A DNA stretch of 27,352 nucleotides from an uncultured Eubacteriales bacterium (GCA_900540145.1 UQEW01000026.1:1-27352); one strand, 5' to 3'; counted from the first letter of the stretch, positions 8,442 to 16,858 are shown. The notes: a model not told the origin generated them from the sequence alone. Numbers and translations are program-made.

Positions 8442-8774
8442 ATGCAAGAGAGTAGATTATTTAGAATTATTTATCATTTAATGGAAAACGGAAAATCTAC
8501 CGCTCCAGAGTTGGCAGAAAAATTAGAAGTATCAGTAAGAACAATTTATAGGGATATTGATATTATTAGTGGTGCGGGTGTGCCTATATATGTGACAACG
8601 GGAAGAAACGGTGGCATACAGATAGCAGATAGTTTTGTTTTAGATAGGTTGCTTTTATCTGATAAAGAAAAAGAAGATATAATAACGGCATTAAAAAGTG
8701 TATCTATTGTGGATAATCATAACAGTGATACATTGTCAAAACTATCAGCGATTTTTATCTTTAAAAGGCTTTAA
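8442..8774 (+). pseudogene. Truncated WYL (YafY/DeoR-like) transcriptional regulator
   Basis: Only the first part of the regulator remains. Residues 1-60 are a clear HTH_11 winged helix (RIIYHLMENGKSTAPELAEK...SVRTIYRDIDIISGAGVPIY), and homology-like sequence continues to about residue 105 (TLSKLSAIF). The reading frame then runs a few residues into repeat DNA and stops at 8774. Full-length members have about 300 residues with a C-terminal WYL ligand-sensing domain, which is missing. The gene is clearly more AT-rich than the conjugation genes. Its promoter and ribosome site are intact, so a DNA-binding fragment could still be made. The break falls between about 8755 and 8779. Confidence 0.82.
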
Positions 8775-8836
8775 CCTCGTGTCGGATTCCGTCGAAAGCC
8801 GGTCTAGGCTGACTTTTTTTTGCAAATCTTGAGAAA

Positions 8837-9223
8837 AGGGGCTGGCTCATTAATGATCACGCCTTCCGTGATCGCCTTCCGCTACTGAGACCGCCTTCTT
8901 CTCATTTGAATCATAAGATGAGAAACAAAAAAGCAAAAACCCACGATATTGTATTTTTTGTTTAAAATCGTGGGGCAAAAACCCACGATTTTATCATTTT
9001 CATATAAAAAAGTGGGGGTTCAACAGGACTTCCTTGAATAGATGGTAGGCAACCATTTGGTATTAGTTTACATAAATCTTAAATTGTTGGCTTATAGCAA
9101 ACTAAGCGTATGGGCAATCACATTGTCACACCCACGATTTTTTGCTTTTTGCTTCAGATAGTGGGTTTTTGCCCCACTTTTTTAAAATATTTTGGTCAAA
9201 TCGTGGGGCTTGGCATAATATCA
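8837..9223 (+). repeat. 387-bp element, copy 1 (inverted relative to copy 2)
   Basis: It matches the reverse complement of 18368-18754 along its full length without gaps, with about 25 differences by my count; 9088-9178 is identical over 91 bases. One end is a hairpin region (GATCACG/CGTGATC, 8855-8873). Two blocks (8940-9018 and 9131-9208) carry alternating CCCACGAT and ATCGTGGG-like words and are inverted copies of each other, sharing GTGGGGCAAAAACCCAC. About 110 bases of core lie between them. It holds no convincing reading frame, so it is a non-autonomous or RNA-like element rather than a gene. Confidence 0.9.
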
Positions 9224-9237
9224 GAGGCATGGGTGAT

Positions 9238-9278
9238 TGTCGCATTAACGAAAAATTATCGTTAATTGATATGCGACA
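9238..9278. repeat. Nested inverted repeat next to the 387-bp element
   Basis: TGTCGCAT (9238-9245) pairs with ATGCGACA (9271-9278), and inside it TTAACGA (9245-9251) pairs with TCGTTAA (9259-9265). The flank CAGCCCCTTTT (9276-9286) is the reverse complement of AAAAGGGGCTG (8834-8844) at the other end of the element, so the mobile unit may run from about 8834 to 9286. Confidence 0.65.
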
Positions 9279-9389
9279 GCCCCTTTTGTCTAATTTTTAT
9301 GATTTTTTGCATTTTTGCCGGTTTTTTCACTGGCAAAATACCATTTCCTGTAAATTTGCTGACAAATTTCGAAAAAAAGTAAAAGAAAG

Positions 9390-9414
9390 CCCCGGACAAT
9401 CAATCTGTCCGGGG
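9390..9414 (-). terminator. CCCCGGAC/GTCCGGGG hairpin at the end of the left composite repeat
   Basis: An 8-bp GC-rich stem (9390-9397 with 9407-9414) has a 9-base loop. Read on the minus strand it is followed by CTTTCTTTTACTTTTTTT, so it best serves transcripts arriving from the minus-strand genes. A near-identical hairpin ends the right composite repeat. Confidence 0.7.
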
Positions 9415-9428
9415 TTTGTCTACGGTCT

Positions 9429-9460
9429 AAAATCCGCTCGTAATCAAACGAGCGGATTTT
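9429..9460 (-). terminator. Strong bidirectional terminator downstream of the operon and small peptide gene
   Basis: AAAATCCGCTCG (9429-9440) and CGAGCGGATTTT (9449-9460) form a perfect 12-bp stem with an 8-base loop. T residues follow on the minus strand and on the plus strand. It lies 25 bases after the stop of the minus-strand small gene and is the likely end of the cdaA-glmS operon transcript. Confidence 0.85.
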
Positions 9461-9484
9461 TCAAAGTGTAGGTACTACAAGTTT

Positions 9485-9586
9485 TTAGTTATAGCAATTG
9501 CAGAAGATGATAACCAGTAACAAGAAGAAGAATAACAAACTAGTATCTACGCCGTTGTCTCCTAAAAGACCACAATTATTTCCCAT
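9485..9586 (-). CDS. Small Cys-containing hydrophobic peptide (33 aa)
   Basis: The reading frame encodes 33 residues: a polar N-terminus starting MGNNCGLLGDNGVD, then a hydrophobic helix (SLLFFFLLLVIIF, about residues 16-28), then a short tail with two Cys (CNCYN). It starts at ATG 9586 with AGGTG seven bases upstream, and a strong terminator follows 25 bases after the stop. The make-up (Gly/Asn/Cys head plus one Leu/Phe-rich helix) recalls the tiny membrane peptides, such as the YjcZ type, often annotated as sporulation proteins in Bacillota. That family link is by composition only. Upstream on the same strand CATATTGTA (9634-9642) resembles a SigE/SigK -10 box, which is speculative. Confidence 0.6.
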   Translation of the reverse strand: MGNNCGLLGDNGVDTSLLFFFLLLVIIFCNCYN

Positions 9587-9702
9587 ATAATTCACCTGCT
9601 TCTTTCATATTTTTTTATTATTCAGTTGTAGTATACAATATGATTTTGCAGAGCGATTTGTTACTGGCTTTCGGCAAACTTTTTTATCTCAGTAAGCTTC
9701 CA

Positions 9703-10278
9703 TTATCTTGGAATATCTCCTCCGGAAAGCTTCTCATCATATATGGCACGGGAACCTCCAACGAATTTCGGTCTGGTCCTTGCACATGTCAAATGAGCTT
9801 CTCCGATGGATTTGACGGAAAGTCTTACAGGTACAGCTACTTTTTTAAGCTGCATACCTATGAAAGTATCGCCGATATCCATTCCTGCATCAGCCTTAAT
9901 CTCCTCCACGGCTACAGGATTGGCAGCGTTTTTGTAAAATGTAGTGGCAAAGGAGCCCCCCGCTTTAGGTTGAGGTACTACATTCACTATATCGTACCAA
10001 GGCGGTAAAGCCTCATTTTCTAGGATTACAGCTCTGTTTAAATGTTCGCAGCACTGAGCAGCAAGATATATACCTCTATGCGCAAGGACCTCCATTATAC
10101 CCTCATAAACAGCCTCCGCAGCATTTATATCTGAAGCTTTCCCTATGCGCTGTCCCATAATCTCACTGGAACTGCATCCGACTACCAATATCTGACCGCT
10201 ATGCAATTTAGCCGTTTCTACCAGCTCCTGACATGCTGTCTTGGCTTGATTCTTTATCTCTTCATAAGAAATGCTCAT
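9703..10278 (-). CDS. DUF436 / YwlG-family protein (TIGR01440)
   Basis: This 191-residue cytoplasmic protein belongs to the conserved YwlG family, whose biochemical role is not known. Recognisable blocks are ILVVGCSSSEIMGQRIGKAS, LAAQCCEHLNRA, and PQPKAGGSFAT. Length matches the family (about 180-190). CCTCCT at 10287-10292 (AGGAGG on the minus strand), 8 bases from the ATG, supports the start. It lies 39 bases after the SAH hydrolase gene and is probably last in the cdaA-glmM-glmS operon. Its conserved Cys and His residues suggest a catalytic or metal site, which is inference. Confidence 0.93.
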   Translation of the reverse strand: MSISYEEIKNQAKTACQELVETAKLHSGQILVVGCSSSEIMGQRIGKASDINAAEAVYEGIMEVLAHRGIYLAAQCCEHLNRAVILENEALPPWYDIVNVVPQPKAGGSFATTFYKNAANPVAVEEIKADAGMDIGDTFIGMQLKKVAVPVRLSVKSIGEAHLTCARTRPKFVGGSRAIYDEKLSGGDIPR

Positions 10279-10317
10279 TTTTTTCGCCTCCTAAGACATC
10301 CCGTTTAAATTACGCTA

Positions 10318-11568
10318 TTATAGCTGCCAGCTGTTAAGATAAGCCTCCTGCTCAGGCGTTAAGCTGTCTATCTCTATACCCCATGCAGAAAGTTTCCTGC
10401 GCGCTATGACATCGTCAATTTCATCTGAAACGTCTATCACCTTGTTAGCTAATTTTTCATGGTTTTCTTTTATGTAACGTGCCGACATTGCTTGAACTGC
10501 AAAGCTCATATCCATAATTTCCGCAGGATGACCGTCAGCTGCAGCTATATTTACCAGTCTGCCTTCGGCGATAACGTTTACCCACTTGCCGTTTGGCAGT
10601 TTGTAGCCTGTGATATTATTTCTTGCTTCCTTTTTCTCTACAGCCAATTCTTCCAGAGCTTCCATGTCTATCTCACAGTTAAAATGTCCTGCATTGGCCA
10701 GTATGGCTCCGTCCCTCATAGACATCATATGTTCTGTAGTTATGGTCTTACAACATCCCGTAGCAGTAACAAAAATATCTCCGAAATGAGCTGCTTTGGC
10801 CATAGGCATTACTGAATACCCATCCATTTTCGCTTCGATTGCCTTAACCGGATCTATCTCGGTTACGATAACCTGGGCTCCGAGGGCTGCCGCTCTCATG
10901 GCGATTCCTCTCGAACACCACCCATATCCTACTACGACTACTTTCTTAGCTGCGATTATCAGATTTGTGTTTCTCATAATGCCGTCCCAGGTGGATTGTC
11001 CTGTCCCATATCTATTGTCAAACAGATGTTTGCAGTCTGCATCATTTACCGCAACCATAGGGAATTTGAGAACCCCCTGTTTTTCCATCGCCTTAAGACG
11101 TATTATTCCTGTAGTGGTCTCTTCACATCCGCCCCACACTTCTTCCATAAGGTCAGGTCTTTTCTCATGAAGGAAGCTGACTAAATCAGCACCATCATCT
11201 ATTACTATATTAGGTTTATGAGAAAGGCACATTTCTATATGCTTCTCATATTCATCAGCTGTGGCTCCATGATAAGCAAATACTTTCAATCCGTCGTCAG
11301 CAAGCGCTGCGGCCACATCATCCTGAGTGCTCAAAACATTGCTGCCGGTAACTGACATGTCAGCTCCTCCTGCCGCCAGCACCAGACACAAATATGCGGT
11401 TTTCGCTTCAAGATGAACTGAAAGAGAAATCTTTACTCCTTCAAAGGGCTTGGTCTCTTTGAATTCTTCTTCAAGACCTCTCAGCAAAGGCATATTCTCC
11501 CTTACCCACTGAATTTTTCTGTGACCTGACGGTGCCAGTGATATGTCTCTTACTTGATAATTCTCCAT
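10318..11568 (-). CDS. ahcY: S-adenosylhomocysteine hydrolase (short bacterial/archaeal type)
   Basis: Adenosylhomocysteinase splits SAH to homocysteine and adenosine with tightly bound NAD, removing the product inhibitor of methyltransferases. The 416 residues fit the short form found in archaea and Thermotoga. Visible motifs are HLEAKTA (residues 52-58), DDGAD (125-129), EETTTG (149-154), the VNDADCKHLFDNRYGTG block with the NAD/substrate residues K180 and D184, the Rossmann motif GYGWCSRG (214-221), AGHF (293-296), EGRLVNI and GHP (346-348). An AGGAAAGGA ribosome site precedes the ATG. It follows glmS by 33 bases. Archaeal relatives may prefer S-inosylhomocysteine, so exact substrate is open. 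Confidence 0.95.
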   Translation of the reverse strand: MENYQVRDISLAPSGHRKIQWVRENMPLLRGLEEEFKETKPFEGVKISLSVHLEAKTAYLCLVLAAGGADMSVTGSNVLSTQDDVAAALADDGLKVFAYHGATADEYEKHIEMCLSHKPNIVIDDGADLVSFLHEKRPDLMEEVWGGCEETTTGIIRLKAMEKQGVLKFPMVAVNDADCKHLFDNRYGTGQSTWDGIMRNTNLIIAAKKVVVVGYGWCSRGIAMRAAALGAQVIVTEIDPVKAIEAKMDGYSVMPMAKAAHFGDIFVTATGCCKTITTEHMMSMRDGAILANAGHFNCEIDMEALEELAVEKKEARNNITGYKLPNGKWVNVIAEGRLVNIAAADGHPAEIMDMSFAVQAMSARYIKENHEKLANKVIDVSDEIDDVIARRKLSAWGIEIDSLTPEQEAYLNSWQL

Positions 11569-11601
11569 CTTTAGTTCCTTTCCTCACATTTTGCAGTGAT
11601 T

Positions 11602-13437
11602 TTATTCTACCGTGACCGATTTTGCTAGATTTTTAGGTTTATCTATATTGCATTCTCTTTCTCTGGCGACAAAATACGCAAAGAGCTGCAGCGGTACTAC
11701 CGAAAGAAGGGGAGCTATCTCATCTCTGACTGCCGGAATATATATCATTTCATCGCTTTGTTTGGCTATGGAATCATTTCCTTCCTTGGCGATGGCCAGC
11801 ACATACGCTCCTCTTGCCTTTATCTCTTGAATGTTGGAAACCATCTTTTCATATAGGAAATTCTGGCATGCCAAGGCAATGACCAATGTTCCCGGTTCCA
11901 TTAATGCTATCGTGCCGTGTTTCAGTTCCCCGGCTGCAATAGCAAATGAGTTGATATATGAAATTTCCTTAAGCTTGAGAGAGCCTTCATAAGATACTGC
12001 CGAATCCAAACCTCTTCCTATGAAAAATACCTGTTCCTTGTTATATAACTGTTTGGATATTTCTTCAATGTGGCCGATATTTTTCAGGAAGCTTTCAAGC
12101 TTTGCCGGTATATCCTGCAAGTCTCTGATGAATTGATCATAGAAATTCCTGTCGATGGTTCCCTTTTCCAATCCCATATACAAGGCCAGCATGTACATGC
12201 ACATAAGCTGCGTAGTATATGCCTTTGTGGACGCCACAGCGATTTCAGGACCTGCCCATGTGTAAAACACATCATCAGATTCTCTGGCCACAGAACTGCC
12301 CACTACATTGACAACACTGAGCACCCTTGCGCCTTTCGCTTTGGCCTCTCTAAGCGCTGCCAGAGTGTCGAGAGTCTCTCCCGATTGGCTTATGGCTATG
12401 AACAAGGTATCTTCGTCTATCAGCGGCTCCCTATATCGGAATTCAGAAGCTACATCCACTTCTACCGGTATTTTTACCAATTGCTCTATGATGTACTTTC
12501 CTACAAGCCCCGCATGATATGCAGTACCGCAAGCGACTATATAAATCTTTTTAATATTGTCTATCTGTTCTTTTGTCAGAGTTATTCCTTCTAGGTTTAT
12601 CTTGCCGTTTTCATCGAGCCTTCTGTTCAGAGTATCGGAAAGGCCTTTCGGCTGTTCAAATATTTCTTTGAGCATAAAATGCTCATATCCTTCTTTTTCT
12701 GCAGCGTCAGCATCCCATGTAACATGAAAAACATCCCTTTTTACTTGGTTTTTGTTTTCATCGAATATCTTAACTTCGTCTGCTGTAACGAGAACTACTT
12801 CATTGTTTTCTATAAGATATATTTCTTTTACATATTTGAGCAATGCCGGTATGTCGGACGCAATGAAATTGCTGCCTTTTCCAAGGCCTGCAATCAGCGG
12901 AGCATCCTTTCTGACAGCTACTATCTTATCCGGCTCTTCCTGCGCTATGGCAGCAATGGCATAAGCGCCTCTCATCTTTGCCAAAGCCTCATATACTGCC
13001 TCAAGCAAATCCTTCTTTTCCCTATAGATTACGCCTATAAGCTGAGCTATTACTTCGCTGTCCGTTTCAGAGCGGAATTTGACGTCATACTTTTCTATTA
13101 GCTCTTGCCTTAACTCTTGATAATTTTCTATTATGCCATTATGCACTATTGCAACGGTATTGTCCTGGTCTACATGAGGATGAGCGTTGATGTCTGAAGG
13201 AGCTCCATGTGTAGCCCATCTGGTATGGCCTATGCCGATATGGCTTGCCATGTTATCAGTGCCAATCAGAGTTTCGAGATTCTCTATTCCTCCCACATGC
13301 TTTTTCACTTCTAATCTGCCATTTCTTATGACAGCTATACCCGCTGAATCGTATCCTCTGTATTCCAGTCTTTTAAGGCCGTCTATTATGATGTCTTTAG
13401 CGTTATATTCACCTATATATCCTACTATGCCGCACAT
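11602..13437 (-). CDS. glmS: Glutamine-fructose-6-phosphate aminotransferase (isomerizing)
   Basis: GlmS makes glucosamine-6-phosphate from fructose-6-phosphate and glutamine, the entry step to UDP-GlcNAc and peptidoglycan. The 611-residue protein is complete: N-terminal class II amidotransferase with nucleophile Cys2 (MCGIVGYIG) and HTRWATHG, then two SIS domains with ACGTAYHAG and SQSGETLDTLAAL, and the classic C-terminal LAKSVTVE. The start is supported by AGGAG 8 bases upstream. Only 11 bases separate it from glmM, so there is no room for the glmS ribozyme that precedes this gene in many Bacillota. It is part of the cdaA-ybbR-glmM-glmS operon. Confidence 0.98.
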   Translation of the reverse strand: MCGIVGYIGEYNAKDIIIDGLKRLEYRGYDSAGIAVIRNGRLEVKKHVGGIENLETLIGTDNMASHIGIGHTRWATHGAPSDINAHPHVDQDNTVAIVHNGIIENYQELRQELIEKYDVKFRSETDSEVIAQLIGVIYREKKDLLEAVYEALAKMRGAYAIAAIAQEEPDKIVAVRKDAPLIAGLGKGSNFIASDIPALLKYVKEIYLIENNEVVLVTADEVKIFDENKNQVKRDVFHVTWDADAAEKEGYEHFMLKEIFEQPKGLSDTLNRRLDENGKINLEGITLTKEQIDNIKKIYIVACGTAYHAGLVGKYIIEQLVKIPVEVDVASEFRYREPLIDEDTLFIAISQSGETLDTLAALREAKAKGARVLSVVNVVGSSVARESDDVFYTWAGPEIAVASTKAYTTQLMCMYMLALYMGLEKGTIDRNFYDQFIRDLQDIPAKLESFLKNIGHIEEISKQLYNKEQVFFIGRGLDSAVSYEGSLKLKEISYINSFAIAAGELKHGTIALMEPGTLVIALACQNFLYEKMVSNIQEIKARGAYVLAIAKEGNDSIAKQSDEMIYIPAVRDEIAPLLSVVPLQLFAYFVARERECNIDKPKNLAKSVTVE

Positions 13438-13448
13438 ATCTTTTTCTC

Positions 13449-14798
13449 CTACTTTAACTTTCTTTCTATAAGGTCGGCCAACTGTCTGGCCATATCAAAA
13501 AGTTCTTTTTCGTCTTCCCCTTCCAGCATGACTCTTACAAGAGGTTCAGTACCCGAAGGTCTTATCAATACTCTGCCGCTGCCATCCATAGTTTTTTCTA
13601 TCTCTGATATGGCATCAGCGATTTCCGGGTCATTCATATATGTTTTTTTATAGTCATTGTTTATTCTGGCGTTTACCAAAACCTGAGGGAAAATTTCTAC
13701 CTCTGCTGCGAGTTCCGAAGGTTTTTTGCCGCTGTTGAGGACAGCCTTAATAAACTGCAATGATGAGAGTATTCCATCGCCTGTAGTCGTATATTCTCTG
13801 AATATTATATGACCCGACTGTTCTCCTCCTATCACGCATCCGGTTTTTAGCATCTGCTCCAATACATATCTGTCTCCTACACCTGTAACGTCCACTTCGA
13901 TGCCGGATTCTTCCATAGCCTTATGGAACCCTATGTTGCTCATCACTGTGGCGGTTACCTTATTTTGAGCAAGACGCCCTTCCGTCTTCAGCATGCGCGC
14001 GCAGATAGCGATTACTCTGTCTCCATCTATCACTTTCCCCTGTTCGTCTGCCACTATGAGTCTGTCTGCGTCTCCATCAAAGGCAAGGCCTATATCTGCT
14101 CCTGACATCTTAACGGTTTCAGCCATTCTTTCAGGATGTGTAGAGCCGCATCCATCATTTATATTTACACCATTGGGCTGGTTGCCGATAACTATCACTT
14201 CAGCGCCCAGCTCCCGATATATCTTTTCCGCAATTTGAAAGGCAGCTCCGTTGGCACAGTCTAAGACTATCTTTTTTCCTCTTAAGCTGTAATCAACGGT
14301 ATCTAGCAAATGCTTAACATAAAGCCCCGTAGCGTTTTCTTCTGCCTCTAAGCATTTCCCAATCTTATCACCGGTTATATGGCTGTTAACATTTATACTG
14401 CTGATAATTATATCTTCAATCTTTTCTTCCAACAGGTCATCTAATTTATAGCCGTTTCCGTTGAAAAATTTTATTCCGTTGTATTCAAAAGTATTATGTG
14501 ATGCGCTTATAACTATTCCGGCATCAGCATTATAATGTTTTGCCAAGTATGCTACAGCAGGGGTAGGTATAATACCCGCTTTTATCACGTTGCCGCCTAC
14601 TGCCAGAATACCTGCAGCCAGGGCGTTTTCCAGCATGTCGCCGGAAATCCTGGTATCTTTTCCTATTACTACTATAGGCTTTTCATTTTCTTTTTTCAGT
14701 ACATATGCTCCGGCTTTTCCCAAGTTAAACGCCAGCTCCGGCGTAAGCTCCTTATTGGCGATTCCTCTAACGCCGTCTGTGCCGAACAATCTTCCCAT
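13449..14798 (-). CDS. glmM: Phosphoglucosamine mutase
   Basis: GlmM converts glucosamine-6-phosphate to glucosamine-1-phosphate, the step after GlmS. All alpha-D-phosphohexomutase motifs are present in 449 residues: the start MGRLFGTDGVRG, the phosphoserine loop ISASHN with Ser100, the metal loop DGDADR (241-246), the sugar-binding GGEQSGH, and the C-terminal phosphate-binding RPSGTEPLVRVM. It sits 17 bases after ybbR and 11 bases before glmS. In other Bacillota, CdaA and GlmM bind each other and GlmM lowers cyclase activity, so its place in the cdaA operon is functionally meaningful. Confidence 0.98.
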   Translation of the reverse strand: MGRLFGTDGVRGIANKELTPELAFNLGKAGAYVLKKENEKPIVVIGKDTRISGDMLENALAAGILAVGGNVIKAGIIPTPAVAYLAKHYNADAGIVISASHNTFEYNGIKFFNGNGYKLDDLLEEKIEDIIISSINVNSHITGDKIGKCLEAEENATGLYVKHLLDTVDYSLRGKKIVLDCANGAAFQIAEKIYRELGAEVIVIGNQPNGVNINDGCGSTHPERMAETVKMSGADIGLAFDGDADRLIVADEQGKVIDGDRVIAICARMLKTEGRLAQNKVTATVMSNIGFHKAMEESGIEVDVTGVGDRYVLEQMLKTGCVIGGEQSGHIIFREYTTTGDGILSSLQFIKAVLNSGKKPSELAAEVEIFPQVLVNARINNDYKKTYMNDPEIADAISEIEKTMDGSGRVLIRPSGTEPLVRVMLEGEDEKELFDMARQLADLIERKLK

Positions 14799-14815
14799 TA
14801 TTTCACCTCTTACAA

Positions 14816-16009
14816 TTATTCTATAATGACTTCCGCTGTTGAAGGATTGACCTCTATGATCGATATGTCCTTTTCACAGCTTGCAGAGATTCCCAAAGTA
14901 TGTGTGCCCGCTTCCAGTCCTTCTGTATTTACCGATAGTATTATATCAGATTTTGACAATCCGTCTAAAACGCTTTCACGTCCCGTCACTGTAACCTCAA
15001 AATCTGCATCTTCTATTCTATAGTTCAGGCCCAAGGCTTCCACATCAAAAATTATATCATCATTGGTAAAGTTGAAAGTCCTCGTCGCCATAGCTCTGAC
15101 TGTAATATTTGCAGTCAGCTCTTGATTATCATCTGACAGCTGTATACCTTCCGGCAAAATAGGCTGAAGGGCAATTGCAGTGGATTCAGTGATGCCTTGA
15201 AGGTCTATGCTGCTGCAAGTTATACTGTCCACGTCAGCAAGGTCTTCATCGGTGCCCATTATTACTACTGTATTTGGAGTTTCAACTTCTATATCTACTT
15301 CTTCTGAATCCTGATTAACCAATGGTACATTCAGCTGTACGGTTTTTTTACTGTATAATACAGCTGTAACTTGCATTTGGCTTCCGCCTTCAATAGTAAC
15401 ACCTTCAACACGGGTATTATTTTCATCCAGCGGTATCAGTTCAATGCTCATGTCTTTAGGTTGATTGTCTAATTCTGCTACGTTTATATATGCCGCAAGT
15501 TTTACTATACTGTTCACCTTAGTTTCAGGACCGGTGACATTTACACTTTCCTTGTCTGCCTCTAATATAACAGCCTCTTTATCGCTGGCCACTTCACCGG
15601 AGAAAGATGTTTCAACAGTCTTTTCTTCCGATACCATGTTGTCTACCACTACTGTCACCTTTTCAATGCTGGTTCTCTCTATTTCAACATTTCTCGGTCC
15701 CGTAACACTGAGTCGAACAGTATTTTCACCATTATGGAGAGCCTCCAGATCTACTGTAGCCGTAAAGTCGCCCGCCTCCGCTCGTGTAATAGCAGTCCTT
15801 TGTCCTGAAATTGTAATATTTACTGTTTCTGCACTGGTGCTGAGAACAGTCAGCCCCTCTGCTTCCAAAGCTTCTTGATTAGTGAAATTTATAGGAACGT
15901 TTCTTATTACTGTACTTGAGGTGGGATTAATCTCGCCTAAAACATAAGCCCATAAAACTATTGCCACGATCAGTGCCAATATAATATTAAATTTTTTACT
16001 TTTTAGCAT
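14816..16009 (-). CDS. cdaR: YbbR-domain protein (CdaR, cyclase regulator)
   Basis: CdaR-type proteins are membrane-anchored and modulate CdaA from outside the membrane. This 397-residue protein has one N-terminal membrane span (about residues 8-26, IILALIVAIVLWAYVLGEI) and an extracellular part made of repeated YbbR domains of about 80-90 residues (recurring V-x-N-V-P-I and V-x-V-T-G strands). I start at ATG 16009 rather than GTG 16018, because the GAGGGGTGG ribosome site is correctly spaced only for the ATG. It overlaps cdaA by 14 bases, as expected for coupled translation. It is somewhat shorter than the four-domain B. subtilis protein. Confidence 0.93.
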   Translation of the reverse strand: MLKSKKFNIILALIVAIVLWAYVLGEINPTSSTVIRNVPINFTNQEALEAEGLTVLSTSAETVNITISGQRTAITRAEAGDFTATVDLEALHNGENTVRLSVTGPRNVEIERTSIEKVTVVVDNMVSEEKTVETSFSGEVASDKEAVILEADKESVNVTGPETKVNSIVKLAAYINVAELDNQPKDMSIELIPLDENNTRVEGVTIEGGSQMQVTAVLYSKKTVQLNVPLVNQDSEEVDIEVETPNTVVIMGTDEDLADVDSITCSSIDLQGITESTAIALQPILPEGIQLSDDNQELTANITVRAMATRTFNFTNDDIIFDVEALGLNYRIEDADFEVTVTGRESVLDGLSKSDIILSVNTEGLEAGTHTLGISASCEKDISIIEVNPSTAEVIIE

Positions 16010-16838
16010 TTCTTCCACCCCTCAGCAGCATGTTTATTCTCTCTGTAAAGGTATATTTTCTATCTTCATCGAAGTAAAGTCCAAGCAATGTTTTTTCTAT
16101 CTTTTTAACGTCCACGAACCTGGTAAGATTGCCATTTTGTGCTATTGAAATTACTCCTGTTTCTTCTGACACTATTATAACCATTGCATCCGAATTTTCC
16201 GTAATTCCAATACCTGCTCTATGTCTCGTGCCCAATTCCTTGGACAGCTGCTTGTTCTGTGTAAGTGGCAAAACGCAGCCTGCCGCATACAATCTATCTC
16301 CTCTGACGATGAGCGCACCATCATGCAACGGCGCTCCTTCATAAAATATATTTCCTATCATTTCAGTAGAGACCGCCGCATCGATTATCGTTCCGGTCTC
16401 TACTATATCATTAAGTGTAATCTCGCCTTCTATCACAATTAAAGCGCCGGTCCTTGAAGATGACATATTGTCGATGGCTTCTACCATCTCAAGAACCATG
16501 CGCTTAGCTTCTTCTTTATCTACTCCATCCAGCACATTTACAAATCTGCTTCTTCCTAAATGTTCCAGCGCACGACGAAGCTCAGGCTGAAAAATAACCA
16601 CCAAAGCCACCAGTCCTACGGTCATTACGCCGGATAATATCCAATTCAATGTATACAGATGCAGCAGTCTCGATAAAAGTGTTATGATAACCAGTATCAC
16701 CAGACCCTTAGCCAGCTGTTCCGCTCTGGTTTCTCTGATGAAGCCCAGCACCTTATATACGATGAAAGCTACTATCAAGATATCCAAAACATCTGTAATT
16801 CCAATGCTTGACACAATATTATTAAAAAATGTTTCCAT
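15996..16838 (-). CDS. cdaA: Diadenylate cyclase (c-di-AMP synthase)
   Basis: CdaA joins two ATP molecules to c-di-AMP, the second messenger for potassium, osmotic and cell-wall balance. The protein has about three membrane spans in its first 90 residues and then a DisA_N cyclase domain with both catalytic signatures, DGA (residues 173-175) and RHR (205-207). I start at ATG 16838 (280 residues), with AAAGGA 11 bases upstream; a TTG six bases earlier is the alternative. The gene begins 20 bases after the end of the sigma-54 regulator gene and overlaps ybbR, so the regulator and the cyclase are probably cotranscribed. Confidence 0.96.
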   Translation of the reverse strand: METFFNNIVSSIGITDVLDILIVAFIVYKVLGFIRETRAEQLAKGLVILVIITLLSRLLHLYTLNWILSGVMTVGLVALVVIFQPELRRALEHLGRSRFVNVLDGVDKEEAKRMVLEMVEAIDNMSSSRTGALIVIEGEITLNDIVETGTIIDAAVSTEMIGNIFYEGAPLHDGALIVRGDRLYAAGCVLPLTQNKQLSKELGTRHRAGIGITENSDAMVIIVSEETGVISIAQNGNLTRFVDVKKIEKTLLGLYFDEDRKYTFTERINMLLRGGRNAKK

Positions 16839-16858
16839 AAACAATCTTTTCCTTTACA

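Larger units (their letters stand above)
8779..9414 (+). repeat. Composite intergenic repeat, left copy (interrupted by the 387-bp element)
   Basis: No gene is visible from 8775 to 9484. The stretch starts with TGTCGGATTCCGTCGAAAGC and continues GGCTGACTTTTT...AAATCTTGA to 8836. It resumes after the 387-bp element with TTTTTTGCATTTTTG...TTGCTGACAAATTTC and ends at a CCCCGGAC/GTCCGGGG hairpin. The same series, in the same orientation, is found at 18897-19203, without the element in the middle. Both copies have a hairpin near their middle, at 9311-9339 here. It probably belongs to a family of structured intergenic repeats in this genome. Confidence 0.75.

Noticed and set aside
8837..9223. CRISPR array from the recurring CCCACGAT words
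   Set aside because: The words are short and alternate in orientation with unequal spacing, there are no 23-40 base repeats with unique spacers, and no cas gene is present.
9142..9471. 109-codon plus-strand frame
   Set aside because: It runs through the 387-bp element, a nested hairpin and a terminator, and its protein has no recognisable features.
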